Source of the DNA: an uncultured Chlorobiaceae bacterium
Lineage (GTDB): Bacteria > Bacteroidota > Chlorobiia > Chlorobiales > Chlorobiaceae
Direction of reading: 5' to 3'
Length of the DNA: 32,485 nucleotides
Assembly: GCA_903895195.1 (NCBI GenBank)
Contig: CAITSZ010000013.1
Span: 1-32,485 of the forward strand
Below, one piece after another: positions 1 to 7,499 of the stretch (position 1 is the first letter of the stretch; every line of letters begins with the position of its first letter). The notes beneath the pieces were generated by a model. It searched no databases. It was not told where the DNA came from and saw only the letters and a list, made by a program, of their open reading frames with translations. Made by a program: the position numbers and the translations under genes.

Positions 1-54
1 AACCCGTCCCGCCACCTTGAAAGGGTGGTGACCTAACCGCTAGTCGATGGGGCC
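1..54 (-). tRNA. tRNA-Glu (anticodon UUC), 3' end cut off by the window
   Basis: Read on the minus strand, the sequence starts with GGCCCC and has a D arm and a 5-bp anticodon stem CCACC/GGTGG closing the loop CTTTCAA, so the anticodon is TTC. The T arm is only begun; the acceptor 3' half lies outside the window. It is the last visible member of a minus-strand tRNA cluster read from about position 365. Confidence 0.93.
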
Positions 55-64
55 AAAAAACATG

Positions 65-139
65 GGTGAATGAGGGGACTCGAACCCCCGGCCTCCAGGG
101 CCACAACCTGGCGCTCTAACCAACTGAGCTACAATCACC
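65..139 (-). tRNA. tRNA-His (anticodon GUG)
   Basis: The minus strand folds as a complete cloverleaf. The acceptor GTGATTG pairs with CATTCAC with one T-T mismatch. The anticodon stem CCAGG/CCTGG closes the loop TTGTGGC. An extra G at position -1 (complement of base 139) faces C73 (complement of base 65), which is the histidine identity pair. A full CCA is not encoded. Second to last of four clustered tRNAs. Confidence 0.95.
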
Positions 140-167
140 ATGGAAAAAAAACACGGAGTTCCATTTG

Positions 168-240
<73 letters not shown>

Positions 241-272
241 AGCATCAATCATCAGAACTTCTCCACTTACTG

Positions 273-345
273 TCGGGGTGCCGAGACTCGAACTCGGGGC
301 CTCCTGGTCCCAAACCAGGCACGCTACCAACTGCGCCACACCCCG
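273..345 (-). tRNA. tRNA-Pro (anticodon UGG)
   Basis: The minus strand has acceptor CGGGGTG pairing perfectly with CACCCCG, anticodon stem CCTGG/CCAGG closing TTTGGGA (anticodon TGG), and T loop TTCGAGT. It is the promoter-proximal member of the cluster. Confidence 0.95.
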
Positions 346-371
346 TAATGCAATAACATTAGAAGGCTCAC

Positions 372-399
372 AATATACCACAAGAACAATAACTACCAA
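372..399 (-). promoter_or_regulatory. Probable sigma70-type promoter of the tRNA cluster
   Basis: On the minus strand TTGGTA (394-399) is followed after 16 nt by TATATT (372-377). A start near 365 would lie about 20 nt upstream of tRNA-Pro. The layout matches the promoter-like site upstream of tRNA-Gln in this window. Called by eye only. Confidence 0.5.
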
Positions 400-538
400 A
401 AAATATTTTCAGAAAACACTCCCTCTTCAATCAGGCCTTAACCGCTTTCATAAAAAAGGGATAGAAGGCAGAATCCCGGCGATATGAATCATTCAATACT
501 ATGAAATTAACATGAAAACTATTACCGGCAAAAGAGAA

Positions 539-943
539 TCAGCGATGGTTCAAAAAAAAGTCGCCGATGATCTGCCTAAGCTCAGCATGACAGACCATCT
601 CGATGGCCTCAGCCGGGGTAACAAGCTTTCGGCGACGATCATGCATTTCATCCCATTCATCAAGCATGGTTTCAATGAACAGCGGATACACTTGAACTGA
701 AAAGGATTTGCCGAACTTGCGGTACCGGTACTTGCCGGCTTCTTTATGGTGGACAACACCAATCAAACCAGCTTCTTCATAGGCTTCTTTGGCTGCTGAA
801 TCTGCAGGCGACAATCCTTTTTCGACATATCCCTTGGGAATGATCCAGCGTTCTCTTTTTCTGGAGGTAATAAGCACCAGCCTGTTGTCAAGAACAGGAA
901 TAACACCTGATTGCTTAAACACTCCTTTGAACCTTCCTGCCAT
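539..943 (-). CDS. Nudix hydrolase
   Basis: This 134-residue protein is a Nudix (MutT-like) hydrolase, a family that cleaves nucleoside diphosphate-X bonds using a metal held by the Nudix box. The box lies at residues 38-61: G38 in PKG, then KEAYEEAGL at 52-60, which supplies the metal-binding glutamates. Relative to the consensus GX5EX7REUXEEXGU, the first Glu is Leu44 and the Arg is Lys52. This variant occurs in the single-domain group with a 'PKG...KG' start. Length is normal for a lone Nudix domain, there is no signal peptide, and the protein should be cytosolic. The ATG start has no strong ribosome site. The substrate cannot be named; mRNA caps, dinucleoside polyphosphates or NADH-like compounds are all possible. 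It ends about 190 bp from the tRNA cluster and is divergent from the nucleotidyltransferase at 1178. Confidence 0.88.
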   Translation of the reverse strand: MAGRFKGVFKQSGVIPVLDNRLVLITSRKRERWIIPKGYVEKGLSPADSAAKEAYEEAGLIGVVHHKEAGKYRYRKFGKSFSVQVYPLFIETMLDEWDEMHDRRRKLVTPAEAIEMVCHAELRQIIGDFFLNHR

Positions 944-1177
944 AAGGGATCAATTTATTTTACTTCTAAAATTATATTTCGATCAGGAACCTGTATCTCT
1001 TATTATTTCGGACTTTCAGTTGTCGAATATGCATGCCATGAAGATAAAATACAACTGATTTCTGTATTTAAATTACTCTATGGCGGTAATTCGCGCCTTT
1101 AGTTTCATAACTCTTTTTTGTAACATAAGAAGAGAAACTAAAAGGGCTGATGTCACAACAAAATCCATCGGAAAAAC

Positions 1178-2155
1178 ATGAAAGCAATTATTCCTGTTGC
1201 CGGGGTAGGCAGTCGTTTGCGCCCGCATACTCTTTCGCATCCTAAAGTATTGATTAACGTGGCCGGCAAGCCCATTATCGGCCATATTATGGATAAGCTG
1301 ATTGCTTCAGGAATTGATGAAGCAATTGTAATCGTCGGCTATATGGGTGATATGATTGAAAAGTGGCTTCTGCAGCACTATTCAATCAAATTCACCTTTG
1401 TCACTCAAAAGGAGCAGCTGGGACTGGCTCATGCAATCTGGATGTGCAAGCCTTACGTCACTGAAGAGGAGCCCTTGTTTATTATTCTCGGTGACACAAT
1501 TTTTGATGTTGATCTTGAAGCTGTACTGAAAAGCCCTGTTTCGACCCTGGGAGTAAAAGAGGTTGAGGATCCAAGAAGGTTTGGAGTTGCTGTAACCAGT
1601 GATGAAAAAATTCTTAAGCTGGTTGAAAAACCTGATACTCCCGTCAGCAACCTTGCCATTGTGGGGCTTTATTTTTTAAAAAAGGCCGGATCGCTTTTTA
1701 AAAGTATCGATTACCTCATTGATAAGGAGATAAAGACAAAAGGGGAATACCAGCTCACTGATGCTTTGCAGCTGCTGATTGAAGGGGGCGAAACATTTAC
1801 AACTTTCGCTGTTAATGGCTGGTACGACTGCGGTAAATCGGAAAGTCTGCTTTCCACCAATGAAATTCTTCTTAAAGAGCACAGTTCAGCCAAAATATAT
1901 CCCGGGTGTATTATCAATAATCCTGTTTTTATTGCTGACAGTGCCGTTCTTGACCACGCGATTATCGGCCCGAATACCACGATTGGTGAACATGCCGTGA
2001 TTATAAATTCCATTATAAAGGATTCAATTATCGGCAATGGCTCGCATGTTGAGCTGATCATTCTCGAACAATCTATCGTAGGGAACAATGCCTCTATTAC
2101 CGGGACTCCCCGTAAAATAAATATTGGAGATTACTCGGAAATTCGATTAGGTTAA
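1178..2155 (+). CDS. Sugar-phosphate nucleotidyltransferase (RmlA/GlmU-like) with C-terminal left-handed beta-helix
   Basis: This 325-residue protein has the nucleotidyltransferase signature at the N-terminus: AGVGSRLRP (8-16) followed by HPKVL (21-25). An LGDTIFDVD-type metal site is near residue 105, and a VEKPDTP sugar-site motif is near 150. After about residue 240 there are hexapeptide-like repeats with regular I/V spacing, typical of a left-handed beta-helix. Family knowledge: these enzymes make NDP-sugars from sugar-1-phosphate and NTP for cell-envelope glycans. Glucose-1-phosphate thymidylyl- or uridylyltransferase activity is likely, but the exact nucleotide and sugar are not shown by sequence. 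The start is ATG. No sugar-pathway genes adjoin it, so it appears to be transcribed singly. Confidence 0.88.
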   Translation: MKAIIPVAGVGSRLRPHTLSHPKVLINVAGKPIIGHIMDKLIASGIDEAIVIVGYMGDMIEKWLLQHYSIKFTFVTQKEQLGLAHAIWMCKPYVTEEEPLFIILGDTIFDVDLEAVLKSPVSTLGVKEVEDPRRFGVAVTSDEKILKLVEKPDTPVSNLAIVGLYFLKKAGSLFKSIDYLIDKEIKTKGEYQLTDALQLLIEGGETFTTFAVNGWYDCGKSESLLSTNEILLKEHSSAKIYPGCIINNPVFIADSAVLDHAIIGPNTTIGEHAVIINSIIKDSIIGNGSHVELIILEQSIVGNNASITGTPRKINIGDYSEIRLG

Positions 2156-2164
2156 GAGATTTTT

Positions 2165-2193
2165 TTGCATAGAAGAAGACGATTGCTTACATT
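2165..2193 (+). promoter_or_regulatory. Probable promoter of the metK-ahcY operon
   Basis: TTGCAT (2165-2170) and TACATT (2188-2193) are separated by 17 nt. Transcription would start near 2200, upstream of the structured leader at 2228, so the leader would be part of the mRNA 5' region. Called by eye. Confidence 0.45.
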
Positions 2194-2227
2194 TTAGCTG
2201 TATTTTTTTGGCATCCCCATTACCTAT

Positions 2228-2292
2228 GGACACGGTGCCGCAAGCTTTAAGAAGGGTTACGCCCTGAGCTTGTCGGAAGTTTTTCCGTGTCC
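2228..2292 (+). ncRNA. Structured leader of metK-ahcY, SAM-Chlorobi RNA-like candidate
   Basis: Three nested helices can be drawn. The outer one is GGACACGG (2228-2235) with CCGTGTCC (2285-2292), the middle one CAAGCT (2241-2246) with AGCTTG (2267-2272), and the inner one AGGG (2253-2256) with CCCT (2262-2265). Established knowledge: a conserved SAM-Chlorobi RNA motif has been reported in Chlorobi upstream of operons with metK and ahcY, and proposed as a SAM-responsive element. Position, gene context and compact fold match here, but the consensus was recalled and not aligned. A second CCGTG at 2303-2307 could compete for the 5' arm of the outer helix. Confidence 0.65.
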
Positions 2293-2336
2293 GGTAGATT
2301 CCCCGTGAAATCCTCTCAGCGGAAAAGCTCTCGATT

Positions 2337-2369
2337 AATACAGATATTTTCTGTTGTAGTTCCTGTATT
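2337..2369 (+). promoter_or_regulatory. Hairpin with alternative pairings just upstream of metK
   Basis: AATACAG (2337-2343) is the exact reverse complement of CTGTATT (2363-2369). ACAG (2340-2343) can instead pair with the nearer CTGT (2351-2354). The two pairings exclude each other. The hairpin ends 25 nt before the metK ATG, close enough to affect ribosome access. No good Shine-Dalgarno sequence is visible next to the ATG. A regulatory role is inferred. Confidence 0.35.
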
Positions 2370-2394
2370 CGTTAAATCAAAAACTTATTGAAAT

Positions 2395-3609
2395 ATGTCA
2401 CAGAAAAGGTATTTCTTTACCTCAGAATCCGTATCAGAAGGTCATCCAGACAAGGTTGCCGATCAGATTTCCGATGCTGTCCTTGATGATTTGCTTCGTC
2501 AGGACCCGAGTTCACGCGTCGCTTGTGAAACGTTTGTTACAACCGGCCAGGTCATTGTGGGCGGTGAAGTTACGACCAAAGGTGTTGCTGATATCCAGAC
2601 AATAGCCCGTAAGGTGGTCACTGAAATAGGCTACACGAAAGGTGAATATATGTTTGAAGCCAATTCATGCGGCGTTCTTTCAGCTCTCCACAGCCAGTCT
2701 CCCGATATTAACCGTGGTGTTGACCGCAAGGAAGAGATTGCTGATGAGTTTGACCGCGTGGGTGCCGGCGATCAGGGTATGATGTTCGGCTATGCCTGCA
2801 CGGAGACTCCCGAACTGATGCCAGCCGCTATTCAGCTTGCACAGCAGCTCGTCAAAAAACTTGCTGAGGTGCGCAAAGAGGGAAAGGCGATAACCTACCT
2901 GCGTCCTGATGCGAAAAGCCAGGTAACCCTTGAATATGAAGATGACAAAGTCGTCCGTGTTGATGCGGTTGTTGTGTCGACCCAGCATGATCCGGAACCG
3001 GAAGGTGTGAGCGAAGCGGCATGGCAGGCGGTTATTAAGGCTGATATTATTAAACATGTCATCAACGCGGTTATTCCAGCGAACCTGATTGATGAAAAAA
3101 CAAAACTTCACATCAATCCTACCGGTCGCTTTGTTATCGGCGGACCACACGGTGATACCGGTCTGACCGGCCGCAAGATCATTGTTGACACTTATGGCGG
3201 TGCAGCTCCTCATGGCGGCGGCGCATTCAGCGGCAAAGATCCTTCCAAGGTTGACCGCAGTGCGGCTTATGCAGCCCGTCACGTTGCAAAGAATATTGTC
3301 GCTGCCGGACTTGCTGACAAGTGCACTGTTCAGGTATCCTATGCTATCGGTGTTGCACGCCCGGTATCGATTTATATCAATACTCACGATACAGCCAAGC
3401 ATGGATTGAATGATGCCCAGATTCAGGAAAAAGCGGAAGTGATTTTTGATCTCCGTCCTGCAGCTATCATAAAGCGGTTCAGCCTGGATAAACCACAGGG
3501 TTGGAAGTATCAGGATACAGCTGCCTATGGTCATTTCGGCCGTGATATCTTCCCATGGGAAAAAACTGAAAAGGTCGCAGAGCTTAAAAAAGCCCTCAAC
3601 CTGGCATGA
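2395..3609 (+). CDS. metK: S-adenosylmethionine synthetase
   Basis: MetK makes S-adenosylmethionine from methionine and ATP in the cytosol. The 404-residue length is standard. Visible family motifs are GHPDK (16-20, ATP/metal site), GAGDQG (123-128, the MetK signature), the glycine-rich GGGAFSGKD loop (274-282) and [10 protein letters not shown] (287-296). The protein ends with the usual C-terminal region rich in Lys and Glu. It is followed 33 bp later by ahcY on the same strand, so one transcript should supply both SAM synthesis and removal of the S-adenosylhomocysteine left by methyltransferases. The structured leader upstream suggests feedback control by SAM. In phototrophs such as green sulfur bacteria, bacteriochlorophyll synthesis is a major SAM consumer. 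Nothing unusual in the reading frame. Confidence 0.98.
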   Translation: MSQKRYFFTSESVSEGHPDKVADQISDAVLDDLLRQDPSSRVACETFVTTGQVIVGGEVTTKGVADIQTIARKVVTEIGYTKGEYMFEANSCGVLSALHSQSPDINRGVDRKEEIADEFDRVGAGDQGMMFGYACTETPELMPAAIQLAQQLVKKLAEVRKEGKAITYLRPDAKSQVTLEYEDDKVVRVDAVVVSTQHDPEPEGVSEAAWQAVIKADIIKHVINAVIPANLIDEKTKLHINPTGRFVIGGPHGDTGLTGRKIIVDTYGGAAPHGGGAFSGKDPSKVDRSAAYAARHVAKNIVAAGLADKCTVQVSYAIGVARPVSIYINTHDTAKHGLNDAQIQEKAEVIFDLRPAAIIKRFSLDKPQGWKYQDTAAYGHFGRDIFPWEKTEKVAELKKALNLA

Positions 3610-3642
3610 ACAATTTCAACCCATTAAATTACTAATAACGAT

Positions 3643-5055
3643 ATGACAGTTGCCGAGGTGCTTGATTATAAAGTAGCGGATATCTCTCTTGCTGAATTTG
3701 GACGCAAGGAAATTGATATCGCTGAAAAAGAGATGCCGGGCCTTATGGCTACGAGACGGAAATATGCGGGCAAGTTCCCTTTGAAGGGCGCCCGTATTTC
3801 CGGGTCACTCCACATGACAATCCAGACTGCAGTACTCATTGAGACTTTGGTGGATCTTGGTGCTGAAGTCAGGTGGGCAAGCTGTAACATCTTTTCAACA
3901 CAGGATCATGCTGCTGCTGCAATCGCAAAATCGGGTGTTCCGGTTTTTGCCTGGAAGGGTGAAACTCTGGAGGAGTACTGGTGGTGTACACGCCAGATCC
4001 TTGAATTTGAAGGTGGAAAAGGACCAAACCTTATTGTCGATGATGGCGGAGATGCAACCCTCCTAATCATACTGGGTTACAAAATTGAAAACAATCCGGA
4101 ACTGCTTGAAAAGACTCCCGGCAATGCTGAAGAGAAAGCTCTCTACCAGCAGCTCAGGGAGGTCTTTGAAGAAGACAAGCAGCGCTGGCATAAGGTTGCT
4201 CGGGAAATGAAGGGTGTTTCGGAGGAGACAACTACCGGTGTTCACCGCCTCTACCAGATGCTGGAAAAGGGTGAACTGCTTTTCCCTGCCATCAACGTTA
4301 ACGACTCTGTTACAAAATCCAAGTTTGACAATCTCTACGGATGCCGCGAATCACTTGCTGACGGCATCAAGCGTGCAACTGACGTCATGGTTGCTGGCAA
4401 GGTTGTTGTTGTGCTTGGGTATGGCGATGTCGGCAAGGGCTCTGCCAGGTCGATGCGCGCTTACGGTGCACGGGTGATCGTTACGGAAATTGATCCGATC
4501 TGTGCTTTACAGGCAGCCATGGAAGGCTATGAAGTCTCCACCATGGATGAGGCTGTCAAGGAAGGAAATATTTTTGTTACCACAACCGGCAACAAAGATG
4601 TCATTACCCTTGAGTACATGAAGCAGATGAAGGACGAAGCGATTGTCTGCAACATCGGCCACTTTGACAATGAGATTCAGGTTGAGCAGCTTTACGCATA
4701 TGCTGGAGCAAAACGACTGAACATCAAACCTCAGGTGGATAAATACACGTTTGAAACCGGCAATTCGATCTATCTCTTGGCAGAGGGACGCCTTGTCAAC
4801 CTTGGATGCGCCACCGGCCACCCTTCGTTTGTCATGAGCAACTCCTTTACCAACCAGACTCTTGCCCAGATCGAGCTATGGACCAAGAAGTATGAAATCG
4901 GCGTGTACCGGCTTCCGAAAGAGCTTGATGAAGAGGTTGCAAGACTTCACCTTGAGCAGCTCGGTGTAAAACTGACAAGGCTGACCAAAGAGCAGTCGGA
5001 GTACATCGGTATTCCTTTCGATGGACCATACAAGCCGGATCATTACCGCTATTGA
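3643..5055 (+). CDS. ahcY: Adenosylhomocysteinase
   Basis: AhcY reversibly hydrolyses S-adenosylhomocysteine to adenosine and homocysteine using bound NAD, relieving product inhibition of methyltransferases. The 470-residue protein has the N-terminal substrate domain ([15 protein letters not shown] near 53-67) and the NAD-binding loop GYGDVGKG (259-266). A conserved [13 protein letters not shown] stretch lies in the C-terminal third, and the chain ends in the family's typical KPDHYRY tail. An insertion of about 40 residues (roughly 147-190) marks the long bacterial/plant-type version. The ATG start lies 33 bp after metK, and the transcript ends at the strong hairpin at 5077-5109. The pairing with metK and the structured leader indicates a SAM-recycling operon. 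Confidence 0.98.
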   Translation: MTVAEVLDYKVADISLAEFGRKEIDIAEKEMPGLMATRRKYAGKFPLKGARISGSLHMTIQTAVLIETLVDLGAEVRWASCNIFSTQDHAAAAIAKSGVPVFAWKGETLEEYWWCTRQILEFEGGKGPNLIVDDGGDATLLIILGYKIENNPELLEKTPGNAEEKALYQQLREVFEEDKQRWHKVAREMKGVSEETTTGVHRLYQMLEKGELLFPAINVNDSVTKSKFDNLYGCRESLADGIKRATDVMVAGKVVVVLGYGDVGKGSARSMRAYGARVIVTEIDPICALQAAMEGYEVSTMDEAVKEGNIFVTTTGNKDVITLEYMKQMKDEAIVCNIGHFDNEIQVEQLYAYAGAKRLNIKPQVDKYTFETGNSIYLLAEGRLVNLGCATGHPSFVMSNSFTNQTLAQIELWTKKYEIGVYRLPKELDEEVARLHLEQLGVKLTRLTKEQSEYIGIPFDGPYKPDHYRY

Positions 5056-5076
5056 TTGCGTAAGTTTACAGCTAAC

Positions 5077-5109
5077 AAAAAAGGCAACCTCTGAAAGGTT
5101 GCCTTTTTT
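5077..5109. terminator. Bidirectional intrinsic terminator between ahcY and tRNA-Gln
   Basis: AAGGCAACCT (5081-5090) and AGGTTGCCTT (5095-5104) form a 10-bp stem with a 4-nt loop, flanked by an A run before and a T run after. Read on the plus strand it ends ahcY. Read on the minus strand it also has a T run and ends the tRNA-Gln transcript, whose 3' end is at 5121. Confidence 0.92.
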
Positions 5110-5120
5110 GTTTCTTCTCG

Positions 5121-5192
5121 CTGGGGCGGCAGGATTCGAACCTGCGGATGTCGGCTCCAAAGGCCGATGCCTTACCACTTGGCGACGCCCCA
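5121..5192 (-). tRNA. tRNA-Gln (anticodon UUG)
   Basis: The minus strand has acceptor TGGGGCG pairing perfectly with CGCCCCA, anticodon stem TCGGC/GCCGA closing CTTTGGA (anticodon TTG), T loop TTCGAAT and discriminator G. It is convergent with ahcY and shares its terminator. Confidence 0.95.
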
Positions 5193-5239
5193 TTACAATC
5201 AGTAACTCCGGGGGGCAGGATTGAGTATTGCCGGTGCCG

Positions 5240-5268
5240 AATATACGCACAATATGATAAAATCACAA
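5240..5268 (-). promoter_or_regulatory. Probable sigma70-type promoter of tRNA-Gln
   Basis: On the minus strand TTGTGA (5263-5268) is followed after exactly 17 nt by TATATT (5240-5245). Initiation near 5233 gives a leader of about 40 nt before the mature tRNA 5' end at 5192. The -10 box is the same as the one proposed for the tRNA-Pro cluster. Confidence 0.55.
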
Positions 5269-5376
5269 CCGGTTACAAACAGGACTTACCGGCTGCATAA
5301 GTATACGGGTAGAGAAAAGCTGGGACTTTGCATTGCACAATGCCTGATGTCACGCCAAAGCTCTTCATGCTGTAAG

Positions 5377-6234
5377 TTAATCATCGTCTCTCCCTTCCTC
5401 TCCTTCCTTACTGCCAGAGCGATGACATTTCATGCAGTTCTGATAATTGGATATTCCCTCTTTGAGATGCTTGTAGGCAATACGGGACTGGGAATGTTCA
5501 TGACAGGTGTAGCATGTATATGATTTATAATTATCCGGTTTGGTATGGCAGGTAACGCAGCCGGCCCGGTGATCACCGTCAAGTTTAAAAAACCTGTCAT
5601 GGTCATAGGTTGAGGGTTTCCATGCAGTGATGTTGTGGCAGGTTGTGCAGTTTGCCCGGGCCGAGCGGTGCAGATTGTCATTTGGCTGGTTAACCTTGTG
5701 GCACGTTATGCACTGCTGGGCGGATGTAGCAGTCAGCTTTTTGTGATCAAATGTTGCCGGTTTCCATTGGGTTGTTCTGTGGCATTCAGAACAACTATCC
5801 TTTGCATAACGATGGAGGTCGTCTTTGGGCTTGTTATTTTTGTGGCATGTTATGCACTCTTTTTGCTTTACAAGCAAAAGAGAGCTATGGATAAAGGGTT
5901 TAGGCGCTTTTGCTGCACTTGTGCCCCTGTGTTCGGTATGACAGTCGATGCATGAGTTGAGAGCAACTTCGGTGTGAAACTGAGCCTTGCCGGCATCTTT
6001 TGGAAGCACTCTTCCCGCCACAGTCCTGATGCTGATATCACTCTGTTTGTGACAGCTGACACATTGTATTGAGGTAGCTCCTGCAAATGGTTTGTGGCAC
6101 CTCAGACACTCTTTTTTCAATGACTGATGGCCTTTCATCAGAGGACCCGGGTTGAGAAGAAGTTCGGGGAACGCTGCTCCGAGGGCTGCCAGAATTATGG
6201 CTGATGCTATAAAAACAAACAATAGTACTCTCAA
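5377..6234 (-). CDS. Decaheme c-type cytochrome, membrane-anchored or periplasmic
   Basis: This 285-residue protein has ten CXXCH heme-c sites, with first Cys at residues 43, 58, 95, 127, 148, 175, 196, 226, 241 and 267. Residues 1-23 are a hydrophobic signal or membrane anchor without a clear cleavage site. Many extra His residues (for example in FHTE, FIHSS, DLHRY, FDHKK, NLHRS, YDHDR, AYKHL) could serve as distal ligands, so bis-His low-potential hemes are likely. Two internal segments (about 127-170 and 175-213) look duplicated: CITCHK, a stretch ending in LHR, a second CXXCH, then WKP and DH. The start is TTG (6232-6234), with GGAA about 8 nt upstream. No ATG occurs before residue 33. 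The start lies 4 bp past the stop of the cytochrome b gene, so the two should be co-translated and form an electron-transfer pair. The electron donor and acceptor are unknown. Confidence 0.9.
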   Translation of the reverse strand: MRVLLFVFIASAIILAALGAAFPELLLNPGPLMKGHQSLKKECLRCHKPFAGATSIQCVSCHKQSDISIRTVAGRVLPKDAGKAQFHTEVALNSCIDCHTEHRGTSAAKAPKPFIHSSLLLVKQKECITCHKNNKPKDDLHRYAKDSCSECHRTTQWKPATFDHKKLTATSAQQCITCHKVNQPNDNLHRSARANCTTCHNITAWKPSTYDHDRFFKLDGDHRAGCVTCHTKPDNYKSYTCYTCHEHSQSRIAYKHLKEGISNYQNCMKCHRSGSKEGEEGRDDD

Positions 6235-6238
6235 GGGG

Positions 6239-6814
6239 TTATTTCCAGTTTAAAAAGAATGTTATGCTGAGAATATGAATGAGGGTCAATGCCATTAATG
6301 TAGAAACCATAGGCATATGTATGGCTCGCCATTTCTCCAGGGTTTTGAGGGTCAGTGTATCCCAGTATTGCTGACGGTCAAGGTCATCATCACTCTTTTC
6401 AACACCAAGCTGCTTCATTTTCATCTTTACCTCGTCCCTGACTTTTTTAAGCAGGTATTGCCCGACGTGTCCGCTGCCGGTGACTACCAGCATAAGGGCA
6501 GTAGCTGCCCAGGGAAGAAGGGCATTGAAATGGATTCCTGAATGAATGAGAATCATCAAGGTTCCTATCCATCCTGCCTTGCAGTGAAGAGAGAGAAAAA
6601 ACTTCAGCGTTCCGTTACTAACAAGCTTTTTTTTGCGGGCGGAGTAGGAAAATGAACTCACAAGCAATGCGGTGCCCGCAAAGCCCATATACCGTCCTAC
6701 CCAGGCAAGATGTGCAACGTGCAAAAGGTAGTCAAGCGATATAGCCGAAAAAATAAGCAGCAGATAGGATGCCGTGAGCGGTAAGGTTTTTTGTATCAGG
6801 ACAGATTTCCACAT
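6239..6814 (-). CDS. Membrane cytochrome b-like protein, partner of the decaheme cytochrome
   Basis: This 191-residue integral membrane protein has about five hydrophobic segments (roughly 12-34, 40-57, 75-93, 96-114 and 168-188). His77/His91 and His166/His180 are each 14 residues apart on predicted helices, the spacing used by bis-His b-type hemes in cytochrome b and ferric-reductase-like folds. A charged loop (about 120-160) lies between the last two helices. The ATG start is at 6814, and the stop is 4 bp from the start of the multiheme gene. By analogy with known membrane b/multiheme c pairs, it may move electrons between the quinone pool and the decaheme protein. Heme ligation is inferred from spacing, and no close named family was recognised. 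Confidence 0.72.
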   Translation of the reverse strand: MWKSVLIQKTLPLTASYLLLIFSAISLDYLLHVAHLAWVGRYMGFAGTALLVSSFSYSARKKKLVSNGTLKFFLSLHCKAGWIGTLMILIHSGIHFNALLPWAATALMLVVTGSGHVGQYLLKKVRDEVKMKMKQLGVEKSDDDLDRQQYWDTLTLKTLEKWRAIHMPMVSTLMALTLIHILSITFFLNWK

Positions 6815-6973
6815 AGTTCAGTTTCATTAATATTTCATAGTAATCTGGTATAAGATATGTGGTGTTAACTATAGCGAGCTTAACCCAAACCTAAAAATCG
6901 ATTAAGGTTAATATTTATATGCCCATGCTGATTAGAGTGAAATCAACTTGCATGCGTGGTGCTCGACCAGATA

Positions 6974-7008
6974 ACAATAAAAAGCTTCGTTGTGCCGTCA
7001 ACGAAGCC
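6974..7008 (-). terminator. Intrinsic terminator after the TPR gene
   Basis: GCTTCGTTG (6984-6992) pairs perfectly with CAACGAAGC (6999-7007) around a 6-nt loop. On the minus strand the stem is followed by TTTTTATTG, so it ends the TPR transcript about 65 bp after its stop. Confidence 0.88.
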
Positions 7009-7070
7009 AATAAATAGTTGCAGGAAATGTTTTAAGGAGATTATTGAGGCGACAACCTGTTTGTACATTA

Positions 7071-7499
7071 TTATTTATACCCATTATCTTTTAACCATGT
7101 CTTGGCATTGGCATCTCCATGGGCGGCAGCCCTTTTATAGTCTGACAATGCTCCATTATTATCACCAAGAGCTGATTTCGCAAGACCCCTCTGATAGTAA
7201 GCGGCAGCATCTTTAGGGGTTGGGTCAACCTCTATGGATGATTTAAAGTCAGCTTTGGCTCCTTCAATATCTCCTGCGGAGCGTTTTGCAAGCCCTCGAT
7301 TGAGATACACTTCTGCATTTTTTGGATTTAGTTCCAAGGCTTGTGTGAAGTCCGTAATTGCTCCAGTGTAATCCTTTGCTTTTAGCTTAGCCTCACCACT
7401 TGACAAGAGGCTTTTGGTATCGGTTGCTGCAAATGCTGCATTATTTGCAAGCATCAAAGCAATTATTGCATTAAAAAGAAAGCGTAAAGAGTTTTTCAT
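7071..7499 (-). CDS. Small exported TPR-repeat protein
   Basis: This 142-residue protein has a signal peptide (residues 1-24, ending NAAFA) followed by about three tetratricopeptide repeats. Typical TPR residues are visible in GEAKLKAKDYTGAITDFTQA (33-52), LNRGLAKRSAGDIEGAKADF and YQRGLAKSALGDNNGALSDY. Proteins of this type are periplasmic scaffolds for protein-protein contacts; the partner is unknown. The ATG has a strong ribosome site (GAGGTGA). The gene stands alone with its own terminator and is not evidently coupled to the cytochrome genes. Confidence 0.85.
   Translation of the reverse strand: MKNSLRFLFNAIIALMLANNAAFAATDTKSLLSSGEAKLKAKDYTGAITDFTQALELNPKNAEVYLNRGLAKRSAGDIEGAKADFKSSIEVDPTPKDAAAYYQRGLAKSALGDNNGALSDYKRAAAHGDANAKTWLKDNGYK

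Noticed and set aside
2680-3534. Minus-strand open frame of 284 codons opposite metK
   Set aside because: It lies fully antisense to a clear metK, has no protein-like motifs and no ribosome site; the frame is a by-product of metK codon use.
5327-5345. GCATTG/CAATGC inverted repeat after the decaheme cytochrome gene
   Set aside because: The loop is only 2 nt and there is no T run, so it is not a terminator; probably chance.
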